This document shows positions 46,987 through 58,644 of a stretch of DNA of 64,000 nt, piece by piece. A model generated the notes under the pieces. It worked only from the letters and a program-made list of their open reading frames with translations. It was not told where the DNA came from and did not search any database. Position numbers and translations under genes: made by a program. The number at the start of each line of letters is the position of its first letter. Position 1 is the first letter of the stretch. The stretch is from Drechslerella dactyloides (Eukaryota > Ascomycota > Orbiliomycetes > Orbiliales > Orbiliaceae): contig JAGTWJ010000002.1 of NCBI GenBank assembly GCA_020064725.1, positions 3,162,001 to 3,226,000 of the forward strand. The letters are read 5' to 3'.

Positions 46987-47925
46987 ATGACCAGGGATAG
47001 TCCCGGCAAGACGAAAAGGCGGCGGGGACGCCTACCTGATCAGCAATATGCAGAGCAGGGAGTCGCCGCTCACAGCGTCAACCAGCCTTCCCTGCAGTCT
47101 CCTTCGGGTCCATTCTTCACAGCTCCAGTATCTAATGGAGCGATAGACACCACTTCCAGCAGCAACGCCATTGGTACTGCCCTGCAGCTGGCCCAGAAAG
47201 CTATCGAAGCGAATAATAAGAGCCTACAGGCAACTGTCGTCAACAATAATAAGATCTTTCAGTCACTCCTACAAACACTGGCAACCGGTTCTCAGGGAGG
47301 TCTGGCATCAAGGGTAACTGATTCTAACAATGGTCGTAATAGTTATACCGACGCTTCCTATCAGAATAGCAATGATAACACGCCGCCGCTAAGCCAAATT
47401 AATGCTAGCCATTCTCGATTCTCAAACAGCTCTCGCCCGTATCGTAAACGAAATGCTGACTATGGGTGCTTTCGCCGACGTGGCGATTATTATCGCCCTA
47501 TCTACAACGATAGCACGATCCAGCACGGGCGAATCAATAAGCACCAGCGCTACGGCGATGATTCTCAAAATCAGAAATACAAATCAAAACAACAGACCGA
47601 TTATACTAATAACGGGTACGCCGGCTCAGCTTATCCATATGGAAGCCTGCCTGGTGGTGATATATCCTCGACACAAGGTCGCATTGCAAACGATATCGAT
47701 GAGAACTACTCAAGGCCTGCCGAAGAGAACGCATATAACTTCGAATATGGCGAGGACGAGGACGAGGACATGGGTGGAAACTACGAGCCTGTCGATGCAC
47801 AAGGGCCGGTAAGTGGTGAGACTGCGTATGAACGATTAGAAGAACCGAACGAGAGACTGCAGAAGGAGATTGCGCAGGGACTTGCGTGGGTTGCTGAAGA
47901 TGATGGGATCATATATAACGGTTAG
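46987..47925 (+). CDS. Asn/Ser/Gln/Tyr-rich low-complexity (prion-like) protein
   Basis: Single exon, 312 aa from the ATG at 46987. The frame extends four codons upstream without an ATG. A basic cluster near the N-terminus (KTKRRRGR, residues 8-15) resembles a nuclear localisation signal. Residues about 60-110 look helical (ALQLAQKAIEANNKSLQATV, FQSLLQTLA). The middle is extremely rich in Asn, Ser, Gln, Tyr and Arg (SRPYRKRNADYGCFRRRGDYY, then KQQTDYTNNGYAGSAYPYGS), as in prion-like or RNA-binding disordered proteins. An acidic segment follows (GEDEDEDMG), and the C-terminus (YERLEEPNERLQKEIAQGLA) looks helical. No known domain. It is the next gene downstream of the NLR on the same strand, about 1.0 kb away. 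The reading frame is long, but it could begin with a missed upstream exon. Confidence 0.6.
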   Translation: MTRDSPGKTKRRRGRLPDQQYAEQGVAAHSVNQPSLQSPSGPFFTAPVSNGAIDTTSSSNAIGTALQLAQKAIEANNKSLQATVVNNNKIFQSLLQTLATGSQGGLASRVTDSNNGRNSYTDASYQNSNDNTPPLSQINASHSRFSNSSRPYRKRNADYGCFRRRGDYYRPIYNDSTIQHGRINKHQRYGDDSQNQKYKSKQQTDYTNNGYAGSAYPYGSLPGGDISSTQGRIANDIDENYSRPAEENAYNFEYGEDEDEDMGGNYEPVDAQGPVSGETAYERLEEPNERLQKEIAQGLAWVAEDDGIIYNG

Positions 47926-48685
47926 TCCTGACAATGGTCGGGCGATATATACTCTTCATGGAGTACTATCGCAAAGGGCCTGATCAATTAGTGGGATACT
48001 TCGGTTAGTAGAGGACTGACTGGTTGGCTTGCCGGACAAGAGAGGATTCCACAAAATATGAATCCTTCCGATCGGCCATTCAGAAGCCGCTTTTTCTGCA
48101 CCTAGCCCTATCAGTACAGCATATTAGCTTGTCTACTAGCTACTCTATGCTACGCAGCAAGTAGGGCTAAAATAATTATGGGGCATGGCGCATATTGGAA
48201 ACTAGTTATGGATGGAAAATATTACATTATCAACCGTTTCCCTACTGGAGAGCGTAGATGTAACCGTAAGCCTTTGACAGCGCTATTCAGTCGGGCCTTT
48301 CGCGACCAATCGAGTAACTAGATGTGTAAAACCCCGCCTAGAAAGCCCGCCGGATTTTATTCCGCTGTCTCCCTCGACTTCGCTGTCTGGACTCTGGGTG
48401 TCTAATTTGGTCATTGGTGCACTACGGCAATAACAAGTACTTAAGTGCTTAAGTTTCCGGCCAGTGGATAATAAATACGAATGGATCCGGATCTTAAGGA
48501 CATACAGTAAGTTTAAGAGCCTCGAGTCCAAACATAGTATGATTTATGTTGAGGTGGAGTTTCGAACCAAGTTGCATGGAAGCGCGCAGCACCAGGTGGT
48601 TTACATTCCTTGGCGCGCTTGACTCAACTGTCGACGCACGACGACATCAGCGTAGTCACACATCTCCAACGTCAACACCATCGCA
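47926..48685. other. Intergenic, nothing recognised
   Basis: Promoter region of the NTR2-like gene and 3' flank of the prion-like gene. A small inverted segment AAGTACTTAAGTGCTTAAG lies near 48434. Confidence 0.45.
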
Positions 48686-49939
48686 ATGAAGTCCGCCAAC
48701 TATACAAGCCGCAAGCCCAAAGCTCGAATAATCGCCTCCTTCGATGACGATGAAGCCGATACTCCCTCCCCACAGCCGGCCTCTGGAGCATCATCTGACA
48801 CGGCTGGCGACGCGCCTCTGTTCAAGCGCAAGACGGCATCCAATAGAACCCGCAAGGGCATCACCCACCCGGTGATCACCCTCGACGACCCTCAGGAAGG
48901 GGAAACCTCCATCGACGCGCCTACATTATCGCGCCCCGTCGTCGTGAAGAAGTCAACGCTATCCCGGCAGGCGGTGGAGCGCAACGCCGCCCACTCGCAA
49001 GACCGAGAACGACCGCGGACGACACTCAAATCCACGACACTCCCCTCCCAGCCGTTCTCGCAACTCTCTCTCACTTCCCGCCCAACCTATTCGAAAGAGG
49101 CGCTAGCAGAACTCAAAGGCTCTACGCCCACTACACCTATCTCCCACAAGGATGCATCCACCGACGAAGACACCCCGATGGCCGACGCCGGCAGCAACGA
49201 CCCTCTCAATGTCGCTGGAAAGTTCGCCGCCGAGCGCGCGGCTCCGTCCAACTCCGCTATCCCCGATGAAGGCACCATCAAGGCCCTGAAGGCGCGACGG
49301 GCGATGCTAGCGCAGAACCCCGACTATATATCCCTCTCCGACGCGTCAAAACACAAGTCCGGCAGCGCCAGCCGTCTACAACGCCCCGACGACGACGAAG
49401 AGGAACTCGAAACCTTCGTCGAAGACGGCGGCCTCGCACTCGGCCGAAAGGCCGAACGCGAGCGTGACCGTCGTCGCCGTGAGGATATCCGTACGGCAAT
49501 CGACGCCGTCGAACGGCCATCGGATGCCTCCGACGCCTCCAACAGCGAAGAGGACGAAGACACCGGCGAATGGGAGGCAAACCGCATCCGCACAGGCGGA
49601 TATTCATCCAAACGCGAGACACTCGAGGAAAAGCTGCGAAAGCCACCCGCAACTATCACCCCACTACCGTCATTCGGCGACGCCCTCGCGCGCCTCAAAG
49701 GCATCCTCGAAGACATGACCGTCACGGCAGCTCAGAGCGCAGCCACGGTTGAAGAGCTCATTGCGGAACGGGAGATGATCGAGCGGCGAGAAGCGGAAGT
49801 GCAGGCGTTACTAAAGAGTACAGCTGATAAGTACGAGAAACTGCGCGAAGAAGTTGGTGCAGCGGTACACGTCGGAAGGGGGCTCGAAAGCTTTGGCGGG
49901 GACGCTACCGGGGACGCCAACGGCGTGCCGGCAGCATAG
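48686..49939 (+). CDS. NTR2-like nineteen-complex-related (spliceosome disassembly) protein
   Basis: Single exon, 417 aa. Start ATG in a CAACACCATCGCAATGAAG context. The N-terminal half is Ser/Thr/Pro-rich and disordered. The diagnostic segment is SNSAIPDEGTIKALKARRAM then NPDYISLSD (about residues 189-218), matching the IPD...I..AK..R....DYI.L signature of nineteen complex-related protein 2. After it come an acidic DDDEEELETFVEDGG, a charged KAERERDRRRRED, a GEWEANRIRTG stretch and a coiled-coil C-terminus (VEELIAEREMIERREAEVQA). In yeast, Ntr1-Ntr2 recruits the helicase Prp43 to dismantle post-splicing lariat spliceosomes. The family is poorly conserved outside the core motif, so the call rests mainly on that motif and overall layout. 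Confidence 0.78.
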   Translation: MKSANYTSRKPKARIIASFDDDEADTPSPQPASGASSDTAGDAPLFKRKTASNRTRKGITHPVITLDDPQEGETSIDAPTLSRPVVVKKSTLSRQAVERNAAHSQDRERPRTTLKSTTLPSQPFSQLSLTSRPTYSKEALAELKGSTPTTPISHKDASTDEDTPMADAGSNDPLNVAGKFAAERAAPSNSAIPDEGTIKALKARRAMLAQNPDYISLSDASKHKSGSASRLQRPDDDEEELETFVEDGGLALGRKAERERDRRRREDIRTAIDAVERPSDASDASNSEEDEDTGEWEANRIRTGGYSSKRETLEEKLRKPPATITPLPSFGDALARLKGILEDMTVTAAQSAATVEELIAEREMIERREAEVQALLKSTADKYEKLREEVGAAVHVGRGLESFGGDATGDANGVPAA

Positions 49940-50403
49940 TTGCATGCATTTGTTACAAATGTGAGTAACAATTGCGTGCGAGCCAGTCCCGTACCCAGCC
50001 AGATATAACCGGAACCACAACTCCACACTGTCGCAGACGCTAAGAAGAGGTGCATGTCTACATGCCCCATTGGCGATTTCATGCATATGGTGGGATTCAT
50101 TCAAACGATACCCTGTACAGTAACACATACATTATGAAAAGCGTATTATAGAACGGGAATCATGCACATTCTATGCTCCATTCATCCCATGCACGATAAC
50201 GAAAACCATGCCCCATATGTCCTCGAGGAAACGAAAAAAAGAAAATAAAGCAAAAAACGAGGTACCTGTGTAGTTCAACGTCGAACAAATTATTCGTACA
50301 AAAAGACTTATGCACGCATGCGCAAACCTATGCATGTACTGTACCGTTACCGCGCTGCAATCCATGTGGACAATTAACCTCTGACTACCCCCCGACGGCC
50401 AAT
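49940..50403. other. Intergenic, convergent gene ends
   Basis: 3' flanks of the NTR2-like gene (plus) and the aminotransferase (minus). AT-rich, with a GAAAAAAAGAAAATAAAG run near 50232. Nothing else seen. Confidence 0.5.
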
Positions 50404-52757
50404 CTAGGTCTCTTTCATTACTGGTAACCCAAAGCTGATCCTCAGTGCATTACCAAACCTTCTAATTCCTTCGACCATGGCGCCCTCCTATACGCACGGC
50501 TGTTAGTACTGCCCGGAGTCTTCCGAATCGAAGAATAGGGTAATCAAAAAACTTACCTCAGCCGCAGCAAATGTAGCCCGCAGGTACACATCCGGGTGCT
50601 GCCCGTCTGGCTCCGCAAAAAACCAGCTCCCTTTCGCCAACAGCGTCTTTTGGTCAATCACGGCCTCGAAGATCTCCTGCTCCATCTCCAGCATGGTCTT
50701 CTTCCCGAACGCCGGGTGCCGCTCGCTCCGGATCTTAAACCACAAGAACATGCCTGCAGCAGGTGGCGTCCAGCTTGCTAATTCCGCGGGTATGTACTTT
50801 TCGCACGCCTCCAGCATGGTGTTACGCCGTGCAGAGTACTCCTTGCGAATGTAACCCAACCAGTCAAGGTACTTACCGTGGCCCCAGTGTTCGTCCAGCA
50901 GCTTGAACAGGATCGCTTGCGAGAATCCACTGGGCGCCTGCACGGTGACCTCGTTGTGTCGCATCAGGCGCTCACAGATCTTCGAGGACGTCGTCAGCCA
51001 GCCGCACCGCGAACCCGGCGCGATGACCTTGGAGAATGAGTCCAGGCGGATCACACGTCCGTCGACGTCCATGGAGATATATGATGGCACCAGGCCCTTC
51101 AAGAACTCATCGAGGTTCTTGGGATGAGGGGTGGCAGCACTGCCATTGCTGTTTCCATTGCTGCGAGCAGCATTGGGCGAGATGTACTCGTCCATTTGGA
51201 GAAAGTAGTACGGCTCATCCTCGATGAGGATCAAGTCGTGCTTTTGCGCCAGCGCGTAGATTTCTCTCCGTCTTTGACCTCCCTGTGTGGAGCCGGTTGG
51301 GTTTTGACCCGTCCTGTCACGCAAGAAAAAAGAACCCACCCAGTCAGTTGCCACGTTTGGAAGAGAAGTGCAGACTAACGACACAAGGTTCAGGTGTCTC
51401 GGAATGTGACGTACGGAACAAGATAGATCAAGAATGGCTTGGCCGCATTCCGGGCCTTTTCATCCCAATTGCTGAGGACTTCATCCAGGTGGCTCGGGAT
51501 CATACCCTCGGAATCCATTCGGATACCCACAGCGTTGATGCCAAGCCCTCTCCCGGCCTCGATGGCACTGCAGAACGCATATTCGTCCGCGATAAAGAAG
51601 TCACCCCGGTTGCAGAAGGAGCGCAGACACATCTCAAACGCCGACGTGCTTCCGACGGTCATCACACATGCCCAGTTCTGATAGGGTGGGTTGTGTACAA
51701 TCTAGATATCGGAATTCGTTTTCCGCTGTCAGCTGGACGTCGTTCTCGTCATTTGCATTCCATGCATATGCATCATGTATATGCACGCGTATCAGTTGAC
51801 TCGTGCCATGTTACACGTTGCACATGGCGCAAGACCAACCCACGTACCTCTGTGTGTTCGGTCACCCATCTGACCATCTGCGGTGATCCGGTTCCCTGCC
51901 CATAGTTGAGTGCCACGGAAAGGTCTGCAGTCCAATGGTTAGTGCCGTTCCGATTCTCGTGGTTCTTCGAGATCTCGTTTCGTGTGGTACAGGGAATGCA
52001 TACCATAGGCTGAGGTCCCCTCTTTCATATCGTGCTTTCCGATGGTAACGTTGTGTGCATATTCGTGAATATCACTTTCTGAGAAGAGATCGCCACGCGG
52101 GACACCGACGCTAACATGGTCGAAGGGAAAGTATGCGCTGGAGGGCAGTCCACCTCCCAGGGATATCATGCCTGTCGGTTTCCATCAGCATATGCTTCTT
52201 GCGTCGCATGGTACAATGGGAAGTGTGCAGCTGATGCCCACCTTTTCTGGAGAGATACTGGGCTGCTTGTTTCAACGGCGACGGCTGTGACACATATTAT
52301 GTTAGCCATATGCAAATATGTACCACGATCGAGCAGCAGCTCGAGACACGCAAGTTGCACCAACCTGTCGGGACCTGCTCTCCAGCGTCAATCTGTCTGC
52401 GGGGGCCAATCGCGTGTTAGGACGGTGTGGTTTCAATGTAACGGTTGCTGGTCTGTATTCTCACAAGTGAAGTCCTTGGACATCGGCTTCTTGGTGTTCT
52501 GCAGAAAACATTAGTTCTCAGACGCTCGTCCAAACGAATATCAACTGCGCGGAGGTGTGAGTGGCAAGGATATGGCATACACTCTTGCTCTTGAAGGCAT
52601 CGCTCAGACCGACGGCGGCAATGCCGCCTGAAAAGACAGTCTTCGCACGCAGCTCGTCCACGCCCAGGACGGTCAGGAACTCGGGCGTAGTGGCTGACGA
52701 GTTGTCGTCCACAGCGTCAGCGCCGACATCGATATTAACGGCGGCCGGTGGAGGCAT
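50404..52757 (-). CDS. Aro8-type aromatic amino acid aminotransferase (PLP fold type I)
   Basis: Nine exons on the minus strand, from the start: 52757-52581, 52498-52465, 52396-52365, 52284-52242, 52171-52004, 51924-51848, 51701-51415, 51313-50557 and 50487-50404, giving 552 aa. Every junction keeps frame and rebuilds family sequence: SRSRQ-PSPLKQAAQYLSRK, GMISLGGGLPSSAYFPFD, SAY-DLSVALNYGQG, TE-IVHNPPYQNW, and LVP-TGQNPTG. The PLP-binding Lys368 lies in DSFSKVIAPGSRCGW. The last exon ends in a typical helix (MVEGIRRFGNALRISFGLP). The enzyme interconverts phenylalanine, tyrosine, tryptophan or 2-aminoadipate with their 2-oxo acids, in the final step of aromatic amino acid biosynthesis or the first step of catabolism. 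It is related to yeast Aro8/Aro9; which one is not resolvable here. Two exons are only 32-34 nt. The exon 4 donor is GTGGGC. Confidence 0.93.
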
Positions 52758-55515
52758 GTTGTGTCTTCAAGCTGGCGGCGACGACTTTGGAAGGTGGAAC
52801 GATCGCTGGGACAGGGTCCGATATGGGCGGCGATGCGGCGGTTGTGTTGGCGATAATGATAGCAGAAGGATATAAAAATTGATAAAGTTCGAGAAAACGT
52901 AAAGTCGGTCTGGTGATCGAAGCTGGTTGTCGAAGCTCCGAGCTAGTTTGGCAGGCGCAAGTGATGGACCGGTGAAGGAGGGCGGGCTTTTATAGCAGCC
53001 CGCCACCAATTGGTAATAGGCAATGCGCCTAACCCTAGAAATTATAGCCCCGCCGCCTGTCGACTGAGAGCCCGGCGTGTGTGCGTCGGATTCCTTGCCG
53101 GATGGAGATAGCAACGTGGAGGACTAGAGTTAGTTAGTCTCAGGTGCAGGCTTCGGTTACTAACGCAACTAACGTCGCTACAGCTACCTGCAGCTAATTG
53201 GCGACAGTTGCAACTGCAACTGGGCCGTCGCAGATTGCGATTCTCCGAGAGCCAACTGCCTCGAGAGCTCCCGATTGGCCAGATAGCGGAGAGCTAGGGT
53301 CGCATCGAAGCACGAGCGGGCGTTCCTTCGTATCCTTCCTTTCCCTTTTCCCGGGTTCGCAGGACGGAAGATGGGTGTTTTCGCCTGTCTGTCCGCGAAA
53401 CGAAGGATTTGGCCGATTGTATGTATTATTATCACCAGAACAATAAAGTTCCCCTACCCTTGCAGGTGCAGCACCAGCAGCAGGAACGTGGCTTTTATAT
53501 GTCGGTCGCGCAAAGAAAAAGAGAGCCGGCCCATGCCATGCAATTGGGCCGCCCGGCGCCAGATGCAGTGACTGATTTTGACTGCTGCATGGGGGGCGCT
53601 GGGCTAGCAGCACTCTCGCTCGCTAGCTCGGTGAGGGGCTGGCTGCATCATGGAGATTTGATTTGCCCTGCCCTCTTGCTCGTCTAGAGTTGTCGGGTCA
53701 GATCAAGTGGACGCAGCTTGCATCTTCGGAACTCATGCATGGGATAGGCTCGTGGCACAGGCCCGCATGCAGCCACTGGCACCGCGCTCAGCTCTCAGCT
53801 CCTGCAGCAGGAGCATTTCTTTCTCCGAAAGAATGTTTCTGTTTCTTCGAGATTGCATGTCCGCGCGAGTAGAAGATGCCACAATGTTAAACTCCGGAAC
53901 GGACCTCGATTCCCTGGCCAATGGGACGGCGGGCGGCGCGCTATCTCTGCTCCGCCATTCGATATTCGTGAGCTAGCTGCTGCTGCAATGCAAGAGTGGA
54001 ACGATCGAAGCTATAGCTCGCAGCTCGCAGCTTCGCAGCTAGCCTTAAGATCGTGTGCCCCATCTGCTTACACATCTCCATTCGGATCCGCCCACACCCA
54101 TGCGGGCGGCCACTGCATTTGGGTGCTGAGATTCCATGCATGCGAATTAATCGACTGCTGTGGGCCCCTTTCATGCATAAGACATCAGGCCGGAGGATAC
54201 GGACGGAATTGCTCCATGTAGCAGGCCGTAACGTGCAGCGTTGGATTTGTGATATCGCGGGTGGTCAGCTGTCGCGCGGCGGACGTCGAGCTCCCTTCCC
54301 AAGCTGGACCGTTTGCTAAGAATTGAATAATTTTCAGCACCGGGCTGCTCAGAATGGTCTTGGATTCGCAAGTCGCTTACCTTCGGCACAAATCCGCATT
54401 TCGACCGATGAGGAGCGTATATTACGGGGCGCGAGCTATACCCAGAATACGCAGACTGATGGTGGGGGGGGAAGAGGTCCGGCGTCCACAGCATCAGCGA
54501 GAGGTGATGGGGTTGATATCGTATTAAATTCACGCTGACGCCAGCCTTAAGTAAGTGTTCACCACGCTCGCAGCGACATCTCATGCATCCATCACAGGCT
54601 ATTCCGACCACACCTCCTCCGCCCTCAGCTCCGCTATCGAGGCTCGCAGTGCAGGCTCGTAAGTTCATTCCCTGGCCCCAATCGAATACCGGAAATCCGG
54701 GGTACCGCCAGCTAACCATTCCTCACGCAGTCCCAATGGGCCCAGCGCCAGCTTCGCATGTGGAATTTCTGCCGAGGGCGGCCGACTCGCTTTCGAACAT
54801 TCCCTTTCTGCCGTCGTCGACCTTCCTTTCGCAGCCTAATCGCAACACAGCGAGCTTCCATGTGGACGCCAGGCCATTTGGAATGACTGCGCCTTTCGAT
54901 CGATCGATTGGCCAAAGACGCCATCCGATCGGCCTTCCATTCACATGAAATGCCCCGCCAGCGGTACCTACCGTCGACTGTGGGGATTGGACTCTCGGCC
55001 GCTCGTATAACTTGCTTGTCCGAGTGCGCTGCGGTTATGATTGTGTTTGCCTGGAGACGCATATGCAAATAGCGCCGCATGCTGCCTGTCTTAGACCTAG
55101 GCTCAGGCTCGATAGCGAATGTCTCAGGCTCCGGGTTCAGGCCTGCAGGGCCCGGATTTTTGACTTTCGACGTCAAGCAAGTCGATTTCAAGTCCCCGGC
55201 TAGGACGTATGGACGGAAGGATGGATGTATTGGAGACTCGCCGCTGAAGAGCACCCATGTCCTCTCCCAGCCGACGCGGAATTTTGGATGGACCCTGCGA
55301 AATGACATGTGCTTCGAGCCAAATGGCCGAACCGGGGGAGCAGTATGGGGAGCAGTATATATATCGTGGATCACATCGCCTTGAGCCCTCCTGGTCTTGT
55401 TCCCCAGATTTCTACAGTCGATATACATATAAGCACGTCTATACACTCTTCGAGCCACCCGAATCATTTACGACAGATACCCGCGACTTCGTCGATATCA
55501 ATCACATCCTCCACA
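52758..55515. other. 2.7-kb divergent intergenic region, GC-richer
   Basis: Lies between two genes that diverge. It has CAGCTCGCAG-type short repeats around 53990-54045, many GCATGC/ATGCAT words, and a TATATATA at 55358 suited to the downstream gene. A 251-codon minus-strand frame (54712-55467) is open but shows no domain and overlaps the next gene's 5' leader. I leave it uncalled. An unusually long shared promoter or a non-coding RNA is possible. Confidence 0.45.
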
Positions 55516-56381
55516 ATGGCCGCACCAGCTGATAAAACTGCCGCTGACATGACCGGCTCCTACGTCATGGTCCGTCTACTCCGTCCTAGCCTCTGGCTGC
55601 TATCCTAAACTCGAACTATTCTAATTTGGCGATATAGAACCGCACTCTCTCCGGAGACACCGACAAAATTCTCTCCCTCGTAAGCACGCGCCTTCAGACA
55701 CTACATCCAATAGCACCTTAGCTGGATATATCTACCTACAACTTTGCGTCTCGAACCCTCACTAACAGTCCCATAGCAAGGCGTTGGCTGGCTGCTCCGC
55801 AAGTCCCTCGGCCTCGCGACCGTCACCATCAACCTAACCCACAAGGCCTCTGACGACGTCATCAACATCCACAGCGTCGCCGCCGGCGTCATCAGCACCA
55901 ACGAAGACCTGCACCTCGACGGCAAGGCCTACGAACGCACCAAGGACAAGGTCTGGGGTAACTTCCAGGTCACCGCACAGAAGAAGCAGTTGTCGGAAAT
56001 CGACGACGAGCAGCTGCGCGAGGGCTGGGCTGGCGACGAGGTCATCGAGGTTGTTGCCGACAACAAGGAGTCCAAGTGGACCGCCCTGCAGGTATGTGCC
56101 GGCATCCTATCCGTATATGGCAATAACAGCCGCTGCTATTTGACCGCATGATCCGTATTCCCAGTTTTCGTGGACGGGGAATGTTGCTTTCGATTGTTGG
56201 TATTATGCAAGGGGGAGCGAAGGCTGATCGAGGTGTCCGTTTTATACAGATCTGGGGCTTCACCGACTACGAAGTCAACGGCAAGAAGGAGCGACGGTAC
56301 TTCAGACGCGTTAGACTCACCCACTCAAAGGGTGTTACATACTCCCATATGGTGTACGACTACGCTCCTCTGGAGCAGTAA
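55516..56381 (+). CDS. Small conserved fungal protein, lipocalin/FABP-like by impression
   Basis: Four exons: 55516-55569, 55638-55679, 55777-56091 and 56250-56381, giving 180 aa; all introns are phase 0. The protein begins MAAPADKTAADMTGSYVMNR, then TLSGDTDKILSLQGVGWLLRKSLG, and ends SKGVTYSHMVYDYAPLEQ. Predicted beta strands alternate along the chain (ATVTINLTHK, VINIHSVAAG, WGNFQVTAQKK, VIEVVADN, SKWTALQIWGF, RRYFRRVRLTH). This and the N-terminal GSY-motif and helix are reminiscent of a small ligand-binding beta-barrel of the lipocalin or fatty-acid-binding type. I recall LQG(V/I)GW-type proteins in other filamentous ascomycetes but cannot name the family securely. No signal peptide, so cytosolic. 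A TATATATA box lies about 155 bp upstream. Confidence 0.75.
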
Positions 56382-57078
56382 ACGCGCCGTACGCAAGTAG
56401 GAGAAGGTAGCTGTACATTAGCATTTGGGGCATCTATATGCATGCATGTTGGTTGGTTGGGAGTCTGAATGGATATGAATGAATATAGTAATACCAACAT
56501 GGCCGCTTTGCCGACTGTTATACGTTATCTGTAGCTTCGTAGACGAGATTTAAAACAATGCCGGCCCACTCATACCGTTTTGAGATCTGCAGCCGGGCCG
56601 CAAATGCAACATGCATGTATGCACCCCAGTTCTGGGGTCACTGGAAATTGACGACATGTCAACCGTCCGAAGTATACAACTTACATGACAAATATAATAC
56701 CCGATCGGTGGTATACCGGCGAGTAGCGATCGATCGATCAAACGCCACTAGCAAACTAGACGAATCGATGAGTATCGATCCTTCCTCGCCGAAGCTCCGA
56801 ATCCATGTGACTAAATTAGTAGCATCAACTAAGCAATATGTTGGTAATTCGAAATGCCTCATATCTAGTAAATACATGTTCCTTGTGCCATTCAAAAAAT
56901 ATTTACATGCATGTAACAGTCAAGCACGAAGCAGACGTCGATTCTAAGGTATTTGTCTACATTTCCACAGTAGAAGGAAGCCGGCCGTTGCATCCGCTGA
57001 TTCTACCAGCAGATGGGCGAACAAAAAAACCATGGCCAAGACATGCGATGCCTGTTCTTATGCAGCATGCTGGCACAA
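56382..57078. other. Intergenic, convergent gene ends
   Basis: 3' flanks only. AT-rich with GCATGCATGTTGGTTGGTTGG near 56440. No gene seen. Confidence 0.5.
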
Positions 57079-58644
57079 CTACGGCCACCAATTCATCCGC
57101 TTGTAGCTGTCAAGCATCTCTTCTACCTTGGCCGTCGTGATCTCCGGCACATCATACTCGAAACCCGTGACGGTCTTGAATCGTGTCCCATCGAGTGACA
57201 GATCTGAGTCTTTAAGCTGCTCGATTTCGATATATGGCGATATCAGGCCGGGACGGGTTATATTTGCGCTTTGGAGCATGTCAGCCCAGGGTTGTAGACA
57301 GAGTTCGTTGGCGTCATCAACAGCTTCTTCAAGATTGAGCTTGGCAAGCTGAGAGAGGACAGTGCCGACGAAGTTGATTCTTATTTTGAAAACACCTTCA
57401 ACGATTTCCGCGATGGTTCCCTGGCCTATATTCGTGTTAGCCACCAACCATTCTCATATTGATGCCGGACGTCAATATACAAGCAGGAAGGAGATGGATA
57501 AGAGCCTACTAGTGTCACCGTCGTCGACGATGTTGAAAATAGGGGTAGTTCCCCATTCACTCAGCCAGTTCGCCCGGCCGTCCATGTACCACTCCGTCGC
57601 ATGCCATATCGCACGGTTGACATCGGACACATGCACCGTGTTGACTCTAAGGTCCTTGGTCCACAAGATGTCCATCTTTTCCCCGAGGAACTGGTGAACA
57701 CGTGCGTAGCACATTGCCGTGGAAATTGACTTTGATGAGTACGGGCCGTATGCGTTTGCGAGACGCAGAATGATCAGATTCAATCTAGCCATGACACCGT
57801 CCAATTTAGTACTCTTCCACAAGCTATTTTGAATCGAGCATTTGCAGGATGCTGAGTTACCCTTCAATTTTCTGTAGCTCCTCTTCTGCTTTCAGTTTAT
57901 ATTTCGCGAGCGTCAGCCAGGGTTTCCGTTCGCATGTCTCCTTCTTGCCCTTGCCGTAGTCGCCGTAGACTCGACCTTCGCTCAGTTCGACGAATAGCTT
58001 GACGCCGCGGATGGCAGCCTCTTTGGCGCAGAGGACAGGTAGGTCCAGGTTCCGCTGTTTGTACACTTCCTCGTTCTGAGCGTACTTGGTCTCGCCGGCG
58101 CAGTTGAAGACATAGTCGAATGCTGAGCCGTCTTCACGATCAAATGCCTTCTGTATAGACTCTGCACATACGCCTTTCGTCAGTTGCTGTCTGAAGCATA
58201 TCGAAAGTTGATAGTAGAGAATTGTGCTAGAGAGATATGCGATTCACATACGGTCTTTCGACATATCAGCGTGAATGAAGTTCTTGCATGCTTCCTCGAA
58301 TTCCGGAGCCAGCCAGGCAAGCTGTGGTAGCTGCTTGTCGACTATCCGGATCTCAGAGGCGAGCTTGTTTGTATGGAGGTAGTAAGCGAGCCATCGTCCC
58401 AGGTATCCTAACATTCAGAAAACAAATGTTTCTTGTTAGCGAGTGGTCACTCCTTGAAGTCTGAAAGCGACTATAAAAATTCATAAATGCGTAGCCACGT
58501 ATGTCTTTTCAAGAACGATGGTTAAATCGGAGTGCAGATATCGACGTAGACGCCTGATATCTAAATGTGCTATGCGGCCAGGGACGAGGTTATTTCCTTA
58601 CCCAGACCCCCAATAATCAGAACCGAAGGTTTCCCGTCGCTCAT
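57079..58644 (-). CDS. NAD-dependent epimerase/dehydratase-family protein (extended SDR)
   Basis: Five exons on the minus strand, from the start: 58644-58602, 58407-58252, 58161-57861, 57784-57510 and 57425-57079, giving 373 aa. The Rossmann dinucleotide motif LIIGGLGYLGRWLA (residues 8-21) is split by intron 1 and restored by splicing. Later features are IRIVDKQLP (end of beta2), FDYVFNCAGETKYAQ (NAD-binding loop), LFVELSEGRVYGDYGKGKKE and an active-site-like Tyr/Lys pair in KYKLKAEEEL. ILRLANAYGPY and VNTVHVSDVNRAIWHA are typical of extended SDRs acting on nucleotide sugars or similar substrates. The usual YxxxK is not clean, because KYKLK replaces it, so substrate and even activity are uncertain. 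No signal peptide. Related fungal proteins are annotated only as NAD-dependent epimerases. Confidence 0.85.

Noticed and set aside
54712..55467. 251-codon minus-strand ORF
   Set aside because: No domain, Arg-rich and compositionally odd, overlaps the promoter and leader of the 55516 gene. Likely a chance frame in GC-rich DNA.
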